Source: Amorphophallus konjac
Lineage: Eukaryota > Streptophyta > Magnoliopsida > Alismatales > Araceae
Length of the DNA stretch: 64,000 nucleotides
Assembly: GCA_022559845.1 (NCBI GenBank)
Contig: CM040121.1
Span: 511,914,566-511,978,565, forward strand
Direction of reading: 5' to 3'
The translations under genes and the position numbers were made by a program. This document shows positions 24,501-36,379 of this stretch, in pieces. Below the pieces are notes generated by a model that was not told the origin of the DNA, ran no database searches, and saw only the letters and a list, made by a program, of their open reading frames with translations. Every line of letters begins with the position of its first letter. The stretch's first letter is position 1.

Positions 24501-24914
24501 AGTTTTAATCTTTTTACTCGTTCTTTCTTTCACGGAACTAACAGGGTGTAATGCGTCTAGCCTGGTGCGTTACAAGCATGTGACGGTCGCACGATGGACC
24601 GTTACATTCAACGTGTATAGAGTTTCAATTTAATAAAACTCTTTTATTCGTTTATCCTATATAATTATCTATATAATTAGTATTTATCCTTAAAATATGT
24701 GAATAGGCTAAATAACCTTCTAGAATATGTGCCAAACTTAATGGGCTTGGTCCTTAAACCTTTTAGATGTTGTGTAAATAGGCTTGGTTAATTATTTAAC
24801 CTAATTGGGCCTTGTAATGACTTATTAATCTAATAATCCATTCCGTAATATATTTAGGCCTTTAAAAATTATTTAAAATTTAAAAATTATTTATATAAAT
24901 TCTGGGGCACTACA
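21578..24914 (-). mobile_element. 3' LTR of Gypsy C
   Basis: Begins TGTCACGCCCC, ends GGGGCACTACA. TATA box (minus strand) at 24366-24373. Eleven ~28-bp imperfect palindromes can be counted between 22758 and 24607, nine of them downstream of the TATA box in the transcribed direction. No gene inside. Confidence 0.92.
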
Positions 24915-24927
24915 CCCTCCCCCACTT
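24915..24927 (-). other. Polypurine tract of Gypsy C
   Basis: Minus-strand AAGTGGGGGAGGG next to the 3' LTR of C. Confidence 0.85.
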
Positions 24928-26178
24928 AGAAGAATTTGGTCCCCAAATTTAATATATGGATTGTGGAGAGTGTACTTACAGTTAAATAATTCTGGAAATC
25001 TTTTCCGCATGGCTACTTCGGCTTCCCATGTTGCTTCATATGGTCATGTTTTCTTCCATTGAATCTTGACCATAGGAATAACTTTATTTCGTAGTTGACA
25101 CACTTCTCGTTCCAGAATCTTTATTGGCATTTGCTCGAATGTCATATCCTTCTGAATCTCCAGATTGTCATAAGTAATGATATGGTCAGGATCATATACA
25201 TATTTCTTCAGCATAGAGACGTGAAATGCGTCATGAACTCCTCCTAATTATGGAGGTAAAGCCAGTTTGTAAGCCACTTCACCAATCCGTTCAAGAATTT
25301 CAAATGGGTCAATGAATCTTGGAGTTAGCTTTCCTTTAATGCCAAATCTTTGAATTCCTCGACCTGGAGAAACCTTTAAATATACATGATCTCCTACCTG
25401 AAACTCCAAGTCATGTCTTCGATTGTCAGCATAAGACTTGTGCCTATCTTGTGCCATTTTCATTCTTTCTTGGATAAGCTTGATCTTTTCTATAGAATCC
25501 CTAATAAGATCGGGGCCTAGAAATTACTTTTCCCCTATTTCATTCCAGCATATTAGTGATCGACAACTTTTTCCATATAAGGCTTCAAAAGGTGTCATTC
25601 GTATACTAGCATGATAGCTATTGTTATATGCAAACTCTACTAGAGGCAAGTGATCATGCCAACTACCTCCAAAGTCGATAGCACAAGTCCTGAGCATATC
25701 TTCTACTACCTGATTCGTTCTTTCCGTTTGACCATCTGTTTGTGGATGAAAAGCTATGCTGAAATTCAATCTAGCCCCTAGTGAATGTTGTAGACCCTTC
25801 CAGAATTGTGATGTGAATCAAGGATCTCTATCAGATATAATAGTGACTGGAACACCATGTAGTTTGACAATCTCCTTTATGTACAATGCTGCCAGGATAT
25901 CCACAGACCATCGACTCTTTATTAGTATGAAGTGTGCGGATTTAGTCAATCGGTCTATGATTACCCATATTCCATCATGTCCTCCTCTGGTCTTAGGTAA
26001 ACCCATAATAAAGTCCATCCCTATACTCTCCCACTTCCATTCGGGAATATTCAAGGGGTATAGTTTACCTGCGAATCTAAAATACTCTACATTTACTTGT
26101 TGGCAAGTGAGACAGCGAGACACGAAATCAGCTATTTCTCTCTTCATATTGGGCCACCAGAAATTTCTTTTGAGATCT
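24915..26178 (-). pseudogene. pol: Gypsy C integrase and chromodomain-like tail
   Basis: Zinc-binding part DFVSRCLTCQQV; core Asp in GMDFIMGLPKTRGGHDGI, second Asp in IISDRDP, Glu in TERTNQVVEDML; then QVGDHVYLKVSPGRG and a chromodomain-like tail at about 24985-25090. Stops at 25818-25820 (CGA to TGA), 25524-25526 and 25248-25250 (CAA to TAA) and 25044-25046 (TGG to TGA) can each be explained by one C-to-T or G-to-A change, judged against B. Cut on its N-terminal side by solo LTR D. Confidence 0.88.
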
Positions 26179-26981
26179 TGATATGTGACGGCCCAGAGCT
26201 CCGGATACCGATATACCGATAACATCGATACATCGATACCAAGAACTGGGGACGCACCCAAGAGGCTGATGAGGCCCCCGAAGGGTTAGTGGAGTTTGCT
26301 GAGGAGTTGCATAACGAATTGAGACCGCAGGCGCGCAATATTAATTAGAACAGTAATTAATAAATAAGTGCGGAAGCAATTTAAAATATCAGAGTGGTAA
26401 AATATATACAATAGTCCAGATTCACAAATAACAAAGGTCCACTGCACAACTACACGGGGCATACCCCAGCTCAAAAGAACAAAAGACAAACCGACGACTG
26501 CTGGCACTCTAACGACGGTCGGCACAACCACGAGAAGGACCGGCGGACGACTGGGGCGGCTCACCTGAAAGAAGGAAGGGTGAGTCACAGCCAGACTCAG
26601 TAGGGGTCACGCGGATCCCTACCTCAAACTAAGCAGACAAGCAGGCGAATATAAAAGCAATTAGAGCATGCATTTAAATAATAAGGCAGATGCACAATTT
26701 AATAACTAATAACAACAGGAAATAAACCTACCAACAGAATAAACAATCACTAACCAAGTGAAGTGAGAGACGGAACAACCCACTAGAAGAACAAGACCAG
26801 ACACGTCCCCTGACGACTTACACTGCGTCTCGGCAACTCGCAAGTCTGGCTCATGACAAGCGAGAGGCGTAACAGGACCAAACCAAGTACTAGTCAGAGC
26901 GACACTCGACAGTGCATGTCCAAGTCTCCGACCACGTGTGAACACACTGACTCCTGCCTAGAGCCAGGCCTCTAGCTAGTT

Positions 26982-26999
26982 CCCCCCCCCCCCCCCCCC
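26982..26999. repeat. Poly-C run (18 C)
   Basis: Homopolymer within solo LTR D. Its length may be a sequencing or assembly approximation. Confidence 0.8.
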
Positions 27000-27229
27000 G
27001 TTGGACGCAATGGTAACCGCAGGGGCCCACGGTAACTAGCTTACAAACCGTGCAATGGGAACACCCCTCCACCTCTCCCGGGTGGGACGACAGCTCAGTC
27101 GCTGGGCTACGACTAGTGGTTCCATCACAAGGAAGTGGAAGCAACTCTATTGGAATCTATTAAATACGGCGCATGCATAACTTAGAAAGCATTAAAAAAT
27201 GAACAGGCAACTTTGAAAACCCCAGGGGA

Positions 27230-27579
27230 TGTAACGGCCTACTGCCGCCGCGTCACAGTGGTGTGACGGTCGAGGGGTAGTGCGTTACATGAACTGTAAC
27301 GCACCCCCGCACGGCCGTTACAGCCACTTGTGACGGAAAACACCCACAGTCTAACGGGACGTAACGCGCTCGCGCAGGCGCGTTACGGCGCCCTGGTGGC
27401 CGCCCGACAGGCCGTCAGGCCAACCGCATGATCGGGTCAACGGAAACCAACAGGAGTGTAACGGTCAGGGGCATGACCATTACACACACTGTGACGCCCC
27501 CTCGCAGGGCCGTTACAGTGCTGTAACGCGTCCCGTGAGGGCCGTTACGCATGTGACGGTTCCTGGTAGGACCGTCACA
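27230..27579. repeat. Array of about nine imperfect palindromes in solo LTR D
   Basis: Each module pairs a left half TGTAACG or TGTGACG with a right half CGTTACA or CGTCACA about 14 bases later, total about 28 bases, and modules follow one another almost without gaps. The inner bases differ from module to module while the outer halves are kept, so selection or conversion acts on the half-sites. Confidence 0.8.
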
Positions 27580-28125
27580 CCGACTGGGAGCTAAAATCGA
27601 ACCGCTTAAAACCAAGCCCCCTCCCGGTCGAACCGAATCGACGGGGAAACGCAGAAAAACTATAAAACCTACCAAACCACAACATTCTACAACTAAAGCA
27701 TGCATCAAAACATAAAAACAATGCCCATGGAGTGATTTTCAAGAATTTAGCCTAAATTACCCTAACATGGAATTTTGCATGAAAATTGAAGAAAACAACG
27801 TCGGATGGGCGTGCATGCTATGCCAATGTGATTCTAACGAGACAAGGATTCCATCCCCCTACCTTAATCACGACGAAAATCGGATTTGGGCCGCATGCAA
27901 GCAAAGGGTCGCCGCGGCTCCTCTCGCCCTGTCTCACCTCCTCGCCCCATGAATCGCGACGAGGTCAGCACCTACGCGTTCCTCGCGACGAGCCGGTTCC
28001 AAAGACACCTCCCACGCCTCGATCCGCGGCCGTCCGGACCGAAACCGAGAGAGTGGGGGAGGAGCGATCGTGAGAGGGAGAGAGAGGAAGAGGGAGAACG
28101 AGTGAGGGAGAGAGAGAATTCGGTG

Positions 28126-28129
<4 letters not shown>

Positions 28130-28171
<42 letters not shown>

Positions 28172-28188
28172 TATATATATATATATAT
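28130..28188. repeat. (GA)n followed by (TA)n microsatellite in solo LTR D
   Basis: About 20 GA units (28130-28169) run straight into about 10 TA units. On the minus strand the TA run gives a TATA-like stretch about 130 bases inside the LTR end. Solo LTR E has GA-rich then TATATATA sequence at the matching place (56885-56940). Confidence 0.85.
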
Positions 28189-28325
28189 AATCCAATAAAT
28201 CTATAACTAATTCAAATAATTACCATAAAATAGCCTAAAAATCCGCAAAAATAGCCGAAATTCACGGAATAAAATCTAGATCCGAACCACTAAGAATCCG
28301 CTTAAGACACGGGTCTTACATGATA

Positions 28326-29119
28326 CATCTTTGTTCCTCCTGGATGAATTGTGTATTTGGAATTATGCGCTTCATCTAGGATTAGTTTCTTCGTAGCCTC
28401 ATGATCTGGTACACATATTCGGCCCTTAAATAACAATCTTCCGTCATTGGAAATAGAAAAATATGGCCTTTGTTCCATATTGGCTTTAATTTCCAGTAAT
28501 ATAGGATCATCATTTTGCAGCTTGACCAGATCTTCTATCAATGTATGTTGAGCTCGGATATTAGCTATGAAACAATCTTCTTCCTTTATGTCAATATCTA
28601 AGTTCAACTGAGCAAATTGAGGAACAAGGTTAGTTACGCTTATCATAAGACTTGATAGCATACCTATTGATTTTCTGCTGAGTGCATCTGCTACAGCATT
28701 AGCCTTGCAAGGATGATATTGAATAGTAAAATCAAAGTCTTTGAGATATTCTAACCACCTCCTCTGCCTCATGTTAAGCTCCTTTTGAGAGAATAAATAT
28801 TTCAGGCTTTTATGGTCCGAGTAGATCGTGAACTTTTCTCCATAAAGATAATGACGCCAAATTTTTAAGGCGAAAATAACCGCTGCTAATTCCATATCAT
28901 GTATGGGATAGTTTTCCTCGTGACGTTTCAATTGTCTTGAAGAATAACAGATTACTTTTCCATTCTGCATGAGAATGCATCCTAAGCCAATGCCAGACGC
29001 ATCCGTATACACTTCGAATCCACCACCCTCCATTGGTAGTGACAAAACAGGGGCTATCGTAAGATGATTCTTAAGAGTTTGGAAACTCTTCTCACATTCC
29101 TCTGACCAGACAAAGGATT
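28326..29119 (-). pseudogene. pol: Gypsy C RNase H and start of integrase zinc finger
   Basis: RNase H removes the RNA template strand. [36 protein letters not shown] and [12 protein letters not shown] carry the catalytic Asp, Glu and Asp. [13 protein letters not shown] marks the end of the domain, and [17 protein letters not shown] begins the integrase H2C2 finger, where solo LTR D cuts in. A frameshift or stop near 29045-29120 separates it from the RT. Confidence 0.88.
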
Positions 29120-30738
29120 TTATTTTCTTGTGAGTCTAGTTAAAAGAACTGATATCTTTGAGAAGTCCTTAATGAATCTTCTATAATAACCAGCTAGACC
29201 CAGAAAGCTTCTTACTTCAAACACAGTCGTAGGCCGACTCCAATTCTTGACAGCTTCTACCTTAGAATGATCCACAGCAATACCTTCCTTTGAAATAATG
29301 TGGCCTAGGAATGAGACTTCCTCGAGCCATAATTCACACTTATTGAGTTTGGCATAAAGCTTGTGCTCTCTAAGTGTTTGTAAAGCTATTTTCAAATGTT
29401 GTTCATGTTCCTCTTTTATCTTGGAATATATCAAGTTATCGTCAATGAAGACGACAATGAACTGGTCCAGATATGGCTGGAAGATATTATTCATAAGTTG
29501 CATGAATGCTGCTGGGGCATTAGTTAATCCAAACGGTATTACCACGAATTCATAGTGGCCATAACGACTTCGAACAGCCGATTTATAAATGTCCTCTTCT
29601 TTAATTCTAAGCTGATGATAACCTGATCTGAGTTCAATCTTAGAGAAATATTCTGCTCCTGAAAGCTGATCGAAGAGCTCATCAATACGCGGCAACGGAT
29701 ACTTATTTTTAATTGTAAGCTGATTCAGTCGCCGGTAATCGATGCATAGCCTGAGAGAACCATCCTTCTTCTTGACAAATAGAACCGGCGCATCCCAAGG
29801 GGATGTGCTAGGTCTGATGAAGCCCTTGTCTAGTAGTTCCTGCAACTGCCTTTTTAATTCCTTAAGCTCCGTGGGGGACATCCTGTAAGGGGCTATAGAA
29901 ACGGGTGCTGCTCCTGAAATGAGTTCAATGGTGAAGTTTACTTCCCTCTCGGGTGGTAAACTGGGTAGTTCCGATGGAAACACATCTGGGAACTCATTTA
30001 CAATAGGGATGTCTGCTATGCTAATTTCTTTGGATTCGGTGATAATGACAGAAGCAAGAAAAACTTCACATCCTTGCGAGATAAGTTTACAAGCGTGAAG
30101 TGAGGATATGATAGTGGGGTGTTTCTTGTACTTGATGCCAAGAAAAGAGAATCTTGGAAGACCGGGCTTTCGAAAGGATATAATCCTATTCCGGCAATTA
30201 ATATAAGTATCATGATCTACAAGCCAATCTACCCCTAGAATGGCATCATAACCTTTCATGTCAAGGCATACTAGATTTGCGGGAAGATTATGACCTTCTA
30301 CTATCACTTCGCTATCAGGATAATAGTCGGTAAGCTTTGTTCCAGATCCTAAGGGTGTGAAAATAGCGAGATCTAAAGGTAAGGGAACCGATGCGATTGG
30401 TAATGTTTTAGCAAAAGTAGTGGAGATAAAAGAATGAGAGGCACCCGTATCAAATAGCACAAATGCAGGATGAGAACAAATTTGAAGAGTACCTTCCATA
30501 AGCCCATCATCCCTGGGCGCTTCCTCTTCTTCTAGAACAGCATTGAGGTGAGCCTGCCTCCTGCGTCCTCCACCAGATGACTGGTCCTTCATAAGGGGGC
30601 ATTCAGCATGCGATGCTCCCTGCTTGCACAACGTAAACAAGCGCCGAGACGCTTCCAACACTCCTCAGCCGAATGGCCGAATTTTTCATAAAATGTGCAA
30701 GCCGTGGCGACCTACTCCTTCTCCTCATTGACTTTCTT
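29120..30738 (-). pseudogene. pol: Gypsy C zinc knuckle, aspartic protease and reverse transcriptase
   Basis: Longest open stretch among the Gypsy copies (29120-30661). Protease active site [13 protein letters not shown] fingers and palm: [59 protein letters not shown]. The first catalytic Asp ([10 protein letters not shown] in B) is Glu here, and the residue after the FIDD pair is Asn instead of Ile. Upstream the gag knuckle CTFCEKFGH reads CTFYEKFGH, losing a zinc ligand. So although the frame is open the product would be inactive. Confidence 0.88.
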
Positions 30739-31506
30739 TTATTTATGGGAACTTCCACCATTCCCATTCCTGGATCTCTTCTTACTATCACGGCTTTTGT
30801 ACGGCTCCGTGATGCTGAACTTTTCTTTCTTATAACGCCGATCTGAGCGTCGGCTTGATTCTTCTCCTTTCCCTTTCAATTTTTTGACCTTCTCTAAGGT
30901 CCTTTCGCATAGGTATGCCCGCTGAACCATCTCCGCATAAGTACGGATGTTTTGGGTCCCGAGCTGCTGGATGAAACCGAGTCGTAACCCGTCCATAAAT
31001 CGATTTACCTTCAATAAATCGGTGCTGATAAGATGTGGTGCGTAAGGTGCAAGCCTTGAGAATTGTAGTTCATATTCGGCAACCGTCATCATTCCTTGCC
31101 GAAGAGCGGCGAACTCCATAGCCTTTCGTTCCTTTACGTGCTCAGAAAAGTACTTGGCACGGAATAGGGTAAGAAAACCGTCCCATGTATGAGGTGCATT
31201 GGCTGGAGGTGCCGGAACTGACTTCCACCATGTGCGAGCATCTTTGTTGAGTTGAAAGGTTGCGAGACGCACCTTCTCCTGATCGGTGCATTGGATGACA
31301 TCAAATATACGATTCATTTCATCTATCTAGTTCTCCGCCTCGTCGGGATTAGACGAACCATAGAATCACGGAGGATTTAAACTCCAGAAATTACGATGTA
31401 GGTCACCAGCCCTTGCCCATGCGCCACCTTGCGCTATAGTTTGCAATGCCTGAGTAAGGCCGGCAACTGTTTGTTGCATACCATCCCAATCTACACGATG
31501 AGCCAT
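30739..31506 (-). pseudogene. gag: Gypsy C gag
   Basis: Forms the virus-like particle. ATG at 31506 (MAHRVDWDGMQQTVAG), capsid-like motifs WWKSVPAPP, FRAKYFSEHVKERKA, EYELQFSRLAPYAPHL, then a basic region before the zinc knuckle. A TGA at 31366-31368 (Arg in B) and a TAG at 31327-31329 (Trp in B) interrupt it near residues 45-60; the rest (30739-31317) is open. Confidence 0.88.
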
Positions 31507-31721
31507 TCGTAAGATAAGGTACTTGAGAGAAAATAATAACTTGTTATTTCTCATGAAATTGGAATGAACAAAATAAATCTTAAAGCTAATTAATTATCTT
31601 ATCCCGGCTCTACCCAATTCTCACATGGGTATGGAACTTCTTCCTTAGTTTATAGGTAGGGGTCCTAAAACCTTGGACTTATCCTATGACATGACTCTTC
31701 TTCCTAAGTCCTGAGACTTAG

Positions 31722-31733
31722 GCTCTGATACCA
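31722..31733 (-). other. Primer binding site of Gypsy C (tRNA-iMet)
   Basis: Minus-strand TGGTATCAGAGC is complementary to the 3' end of plant initiator methionine tRNA, 7 bases from the 5' LTR. Confidence 0.9.
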
Positions 31734-31740
31734 ACTTAAC

Positions 31741-34700
31741 TGTGACGCCCGAGCCTTTATTACAGCGAAAGACTAACTCGGGGAGCGCGAACGGCCGACA
31801 TGGTAAGCCTCTTGCGAGCAAGAACGATCAGAGCACAAGACAATCACACACATAAATGCAATTGCACAATATATATTCAAACTTTAACTTTATTTCATTG
31901 ATAATCAAATACAACCACTAATTCAATTTCTATTATGCACTAGACTCAAGAAATAGGAAAATACATAGAGTCAATCTAAATAATTTAAACTTTCTAAGTC
32001 TTCACTCTCATCTTGACAATACTTTCATTCGCTCCCGGACCCGCTACTTGTATAACCCGAATCCGAATTCGAATCACTTCCATCTCCTGAAAAGATTGGA
32101 AATAGGTAATGAGCACACTTACCCAGTAGGTATCTTCGCATCAACATGAAGGGACTATTAAAGTAATTAACAATTTGGCTCTAAAGAATAAGGTAAAAAT
32201 CATGCGAATGCGATCAATCATGCGATTAAACCAAACTAACTAGACGATCATGTAAGTTAGAATGAGAACAAGTACAAACTAGTAAGAATGTAACAAGAAC
32301 ATGATATTGGCCTTTCATGAACAAGAATGTATCGAGAATGTACTAGCAAGCCACATAATCATCACTCCAGTATCTTTTGCTTATGAGCAAGTACTTCGTG
32401 AATTTATGTAGGATATCAAGCAAGAAAGTCATATACAAGAATGTCATGTCGTGCCGTGGATTTTCACTTATTTATAAAGAAAGTACTCCCAGCGTAATGC
32501 GACGCCAGTAGCATCATACCCTATGGTTTATAAAATAGTATGTTTCCGACAATCAGCCGAGGGGACTAGCATAGAGTACTTGAACACAATCAGTGCTCGA
32601 TCGCATCTTCAAGTATAAATCAAGTTACTTCCACGCATGTTAACAATAAAATATGGCCAAGAATGCAATAAGTTCAATAAGCTCATGATAACAATAATTC
32701 AATGGATGAATGCTTCAATAAGAATTATGAGAAATCAAGAATGACTTAAGCAAGGTTATGCTTATGGAAATAAATCGGCAGCATAATGATACGTTCTTTA
32801 TCTTCCATTCATTATATTAGGTTTCTTAATCAATATGATAAAGTCTAGATCATTAATAGTCCATCTAGAACCCTTGGAATATCAACCCTTGGTCCACCTT
32901 GGGTTAAAATACTCAAGCAGTGTGACGGTCATGTACTGGGCCGTTACATGATGTGACGCTCCAGTATTGGGCCGTTACATTAGTCTGAATCCAGAATTTA
33001 GAAATCGGACTTAGTGGAATGTGACGGTCGTATATTGGGCCGTTACTTGTGCCTGACAGTCCAATATAGAGCTGTTACATTACTGATAACCAAAAAATAT
33101 CGATAGTGTAATCTAATAAATGGGCTTTGATGGTACAACCAACTCGGCGTCCTAGTGGGAATCTCAGGCTCGCGGAGAATTACGGAGGCCTTGAAATAAG
33201 ATTTCCTAGTCTATTGGAAGGAATATCCAATAGAGAGATCCTCATGTCCAAAAGTAATGTTCCTATAGTGCAAAGTGAACTAATGGACAACATACCGGAG
33301 TATGTGCCATGTACTTAAAGAAAATGACTCTATAGATAGAGGAAGAATGTGTAACATTGTGAAACCATGAGGAAACTCCGTCATTACAATATTTGGAAAA
33401 TCATGATTTAGAATACAAAACTATAGAGTTTTGGCCAATGAAATTAACATAACTTAAAATAGTTCAAGATGCCTAGATCATGCAGATTCCAATATGAATT
33501 AGTAAGTAAACTTAAAATCATAATAACATGTCAAAACTCAGCTAACTAGGCTTATTTATAAGTTAACTTAACTGGTTACTATTCTGTCATGGGCTGACAG
33601 AACACAGAGTCTAACGGTCTAACAGGAGAGCGTCACAGTGCTTGTGACGGTCTATCGAGGGGCCATTACAGTAATGTAACGCTCCTGTCCTGGTGCGTTA
33701 GAGACAACAGTGAAATGAAAACATAACAGAGTGTGTGACGATCGGTCGTAAGGCCGTTATATCATGTGACGGTCTTACCCTGATCCGTTAGAGCCTCTGT
33801 TGACAGCAATAAATAATAATGACCTAAGTTTCAACTCGCATCATGTCTGAAAATCATACATATAACTTCCCACATGATAGAATGAAGGCTAAACGAATAT
33901 CATGCATGGGTTCTCTGTGAATTTCATAATGAAGTTTCTTTTTAATTTAGTTAGGGCTAAGAATATAGATATATGCATGTCTCCACTAAAACATGAAATT
34001 CATAAAGCTAAAGTGCATGTAATTCAAACAAAATCAAAGGACTTTTATCCCTAACATGTTATTTTTGTTGTTCATGAGATAACCTACCTCTTCTAAAACC
34101 TTTAAACTTCGAAATTGATGCTAGATGTTACCCTTAGACCCTTGTACTTCTTGTGATAAATCAACAACTTCAATCTGCTCTGTTTCCTTAGCCTCTTGAC
34201 CTAAGGATGTGCAATTTTGAGGGTAAAAGATGGAACTATTGGGTATAAAAAGTTCTAAAGGATCGAATTCTGATTACCTCGTTTAGACGTCCTAATCTCT
34301 GGATCTTCAGGGGTCTTGCGTTCAGATTCCTAGGTTGCTAAGGTTAAATCAGCAACTTTGGAAGCTTCTATCTTCTTGGTTGCTTGATCTCCTAGTATGA
34401 AATTTGGAGAACTATTAGTCTATAATATACTAGACAAAATCTTCTAAGGGAACTTACCCGAAATTATGACTCCTTACCATGATTCTTTACGGGCCAAAAG
34501 TAAGGGTCGCTCAGTTCAGAATTATGTCATATTTATAGAGTTTTGACTAGGGTTTGAAGATTAGATCGATTCTAGAGTCCTTAATTTGTCATAATCTAAT
34601 CCCCAAGAGTCATTATAACTCTTCCCAAGTCGATCTCTAGTGGATAAGATCTCAAAGTTTTAATCTTTTTACTCGTTCTTTCTTTCACGGAACTAACAGG

Positions 34701-35078
34701 GTGCAACGCGTCTAGCCTGGTGCGTTACAAGCATGTGACGGTCGCACGATGGACCGTTACATTCAACGTGTATAGAGTTTCAATTTAATAAAACTCTTTT
34801 ATTTGTTTATCCTATATAATTATCTATATAATTAGTATTTATCCTTAAAATACGTGAATAGGCTAAATAACCTTCTAGAATATGGGCCAAACTTAATGGG
34901 CTTGGTCCTTAAACCTTTTAGATTTTGTGTAAATAGGCTTGGTTAATTATTTAACCTAATTTGGCCTTGTAATGACTTATTAATCTAATAATCCATTACG
35001 TAATATATTTAGGCCTTTAAAAATTTTGAAAATTATTTAAAATTTAAAAATTATTTATATAAATTCTGGGACACTACA
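31741..35078 (-). mobile_element. 5' LTR of Gypsy C
   Basis: Starts TGTGACGCCC (one base lost and one changed against the 3' LTR) and ends CACTACA. TATA box at 34530-34537 (minus strand). The palindromic modules recur at about 32920-33080, 33610-33795 and 34700-34770. No gene inside. Confidence 0.92.
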
Positions 35079-35083
35079 TCTAC

Positions 35084-35889
35084 CCCTTGATTCGTTCTTT
35101 CTGTCTGACCATCAGTTTGTGGATGAAAGGTTGTGCTAAAATTCAATCTAGTCCCTAGTGACTGTTGTAGACCCTTCCAAACCTGTGATGTGAATCGAGG
35201 ATCTCTATCAGATATAATAGTGACTGGAACACCATATAATTTAACAATTTCTCTTATGTATAATGCTGCCAGGATATCCACAGACCATCGACTTTTGATT
35301 GGTATGAAATGTGCAGATTTAGTTAATCGGTCTATGATTACCCATATACCATCGTGTCCACCTCTTGTCTTAGGTAACCCCATAATGAAATTCATCCCTA
35401 TACTCTCCCACTTCCATTCGGGAATATTCAAGGGATGCAGTTTAACTGCGGGTCTAAAATGCTCTACCTTTACTTGTTGACAAGTGAGACACGAAATCAG
35501 CTATTTTCCTCTTCATGTTGGGCCACCAGAAATTTCTTTTGAGATCCTGATAGATTTTTGTACTACCTGGGTGAATGGTATACCTGGATTTATGTGCTTC
35601 TTCTAAAATCAATTTCTTCGTATCCTCATGATCCGGTACACATACTTGATCTTTAAATCGCAATCTTCCATCCTTAAAAGAAAAAATCGGCCTTTGTTCA
35701 ACATTGGCCTTGATCTCCAATAATATAGGATCATCATTTTGCAGCTTGACCAGATCTTCTATCAATGTAGGTTGAGCTTGAATATTAGCTAGGAAACAAT
35801 CTTCCTTCCTATCAATATCTAAGTTCAACAGAGCAAATTGAGGAATAAGATTAGTCATACTAATCATGAGACTTGATAGCATACCCATT
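35084..35889 (-). pseudogene. pol: Gypsy B integrase N-terminal part and core
   Basis: H2C2 finger region SRYTIHPGSTKIYQDL and FWWPNMKRKIADFVS, then the core: first Asp in GMNFIMGLPKTRGG shows Asn where A and C have Asp (GMDFIMGL), second Asp in ISDRDPRFTSQVW, Glu in QTERTNQ. A small deletion at the second Cys pair (VSHLSTSKG for VSRCLTCQQ) shifts the frame. The insertion of C cuts it after the Glu. Confidence 0.88.
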
Positions 35890-36379
35890 GATTTTCTGTT
35901 GAGTGCATCTGCTACAGCATTAGCCTTGTGAGGATGATATTGAATAGCAAAATCAAAGTCTTTGAGATATTCTAACCATATCCTCTACCTCATATTTAGC
36001 TCTTTTTGAGAAAATAAGTATTTCAAGCTTTTGTGGTCCGAGTAGACCGTAAACTTTTCTCCATAGAGATAATGACGCCAAATTTTCAAGGTGAAAATGA
36101 CAGCTGCTAATTTCAAGTCATGCACAGGATAATTTTCCTCGTGACGCTTCAATTGTCTTGAAGAATAACAGATTACTTTTCTATTTTGCATGAGGACACA
36201 CCCTAGGCCAATGTCAGATGCATCCGTATATACTTCGAATTCACCACCTTCCATCGATAGTGTCAGAATAAGAGCTGTAGTAAGATGATTCTTAAGAGTT
36301 TGGAAACTCTTTCCATATTCCTCTGACCAGACAAAAGGATTTTCTTTTCTCGTGAGTCTAGTTAAAGGAACTACAATCT
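35890..36379 (-). pseudogene. pol: Gypsy B RNase H
   Basis: [43 protein letters not shown] and [17 protein letters not shown] are seen. The Glu of the ELAA motif is Lys here (DLKLAA), so a catalytic residue is lost. A stop follows LNMR near 35985. Confidence 0.86.

Larger units (their letters stand above)
26184..28320 (-). mobile_element. Solo LTR 'D' (Gypsy, Tekay-like) inside element C
   Basis: 2137 bp starting TGTGACGGCCCAGAGC and ending GGGTCTTACA, flanked by a perfect TGATA (26179-26183 and 28321-28325). No internal region, primer site or coding sequence is present, so it is a solo LTR left by recombination between two LTRs. It shares the CACCTGAAA ... GTGAG ... CTCAGTAGG block (26560-26612) with E and the LTR at 60864, and carries nine palindromic TGTAACG/CGTTACA modules at 27230-27579. 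Orientation is inferred from its relatives. Confidence 0.9.
21578..35078 (-). mobile_element. Gypsy element C (Tekay/Del-like), inserted in the integrase of B
   Basis: 13.5 kb with a perfect duplication TCTAC (21573-21577 and 35079-35083), LTRs of 3337 and 3338 bp, polypurine tract at left and iMet primer site at right. About 11.4 kb once solo LTR D is removed. In the first ~190 bases the LTRs differ at about 10 positions, mostly transitions. It holds the longest open frame of all the Gypsy copies here (513 codons, protease plus RT), yet its RT lacks the first catalytic Asp. Confidence 0.93.

Noticed and set aside
27767..28206. Plus-strand frames of about 100 codons ending in Arg-Glu repeats
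   Set aside because: They are translations of the (GA)n microsatellite and GC-rich flank in solo LTR D.
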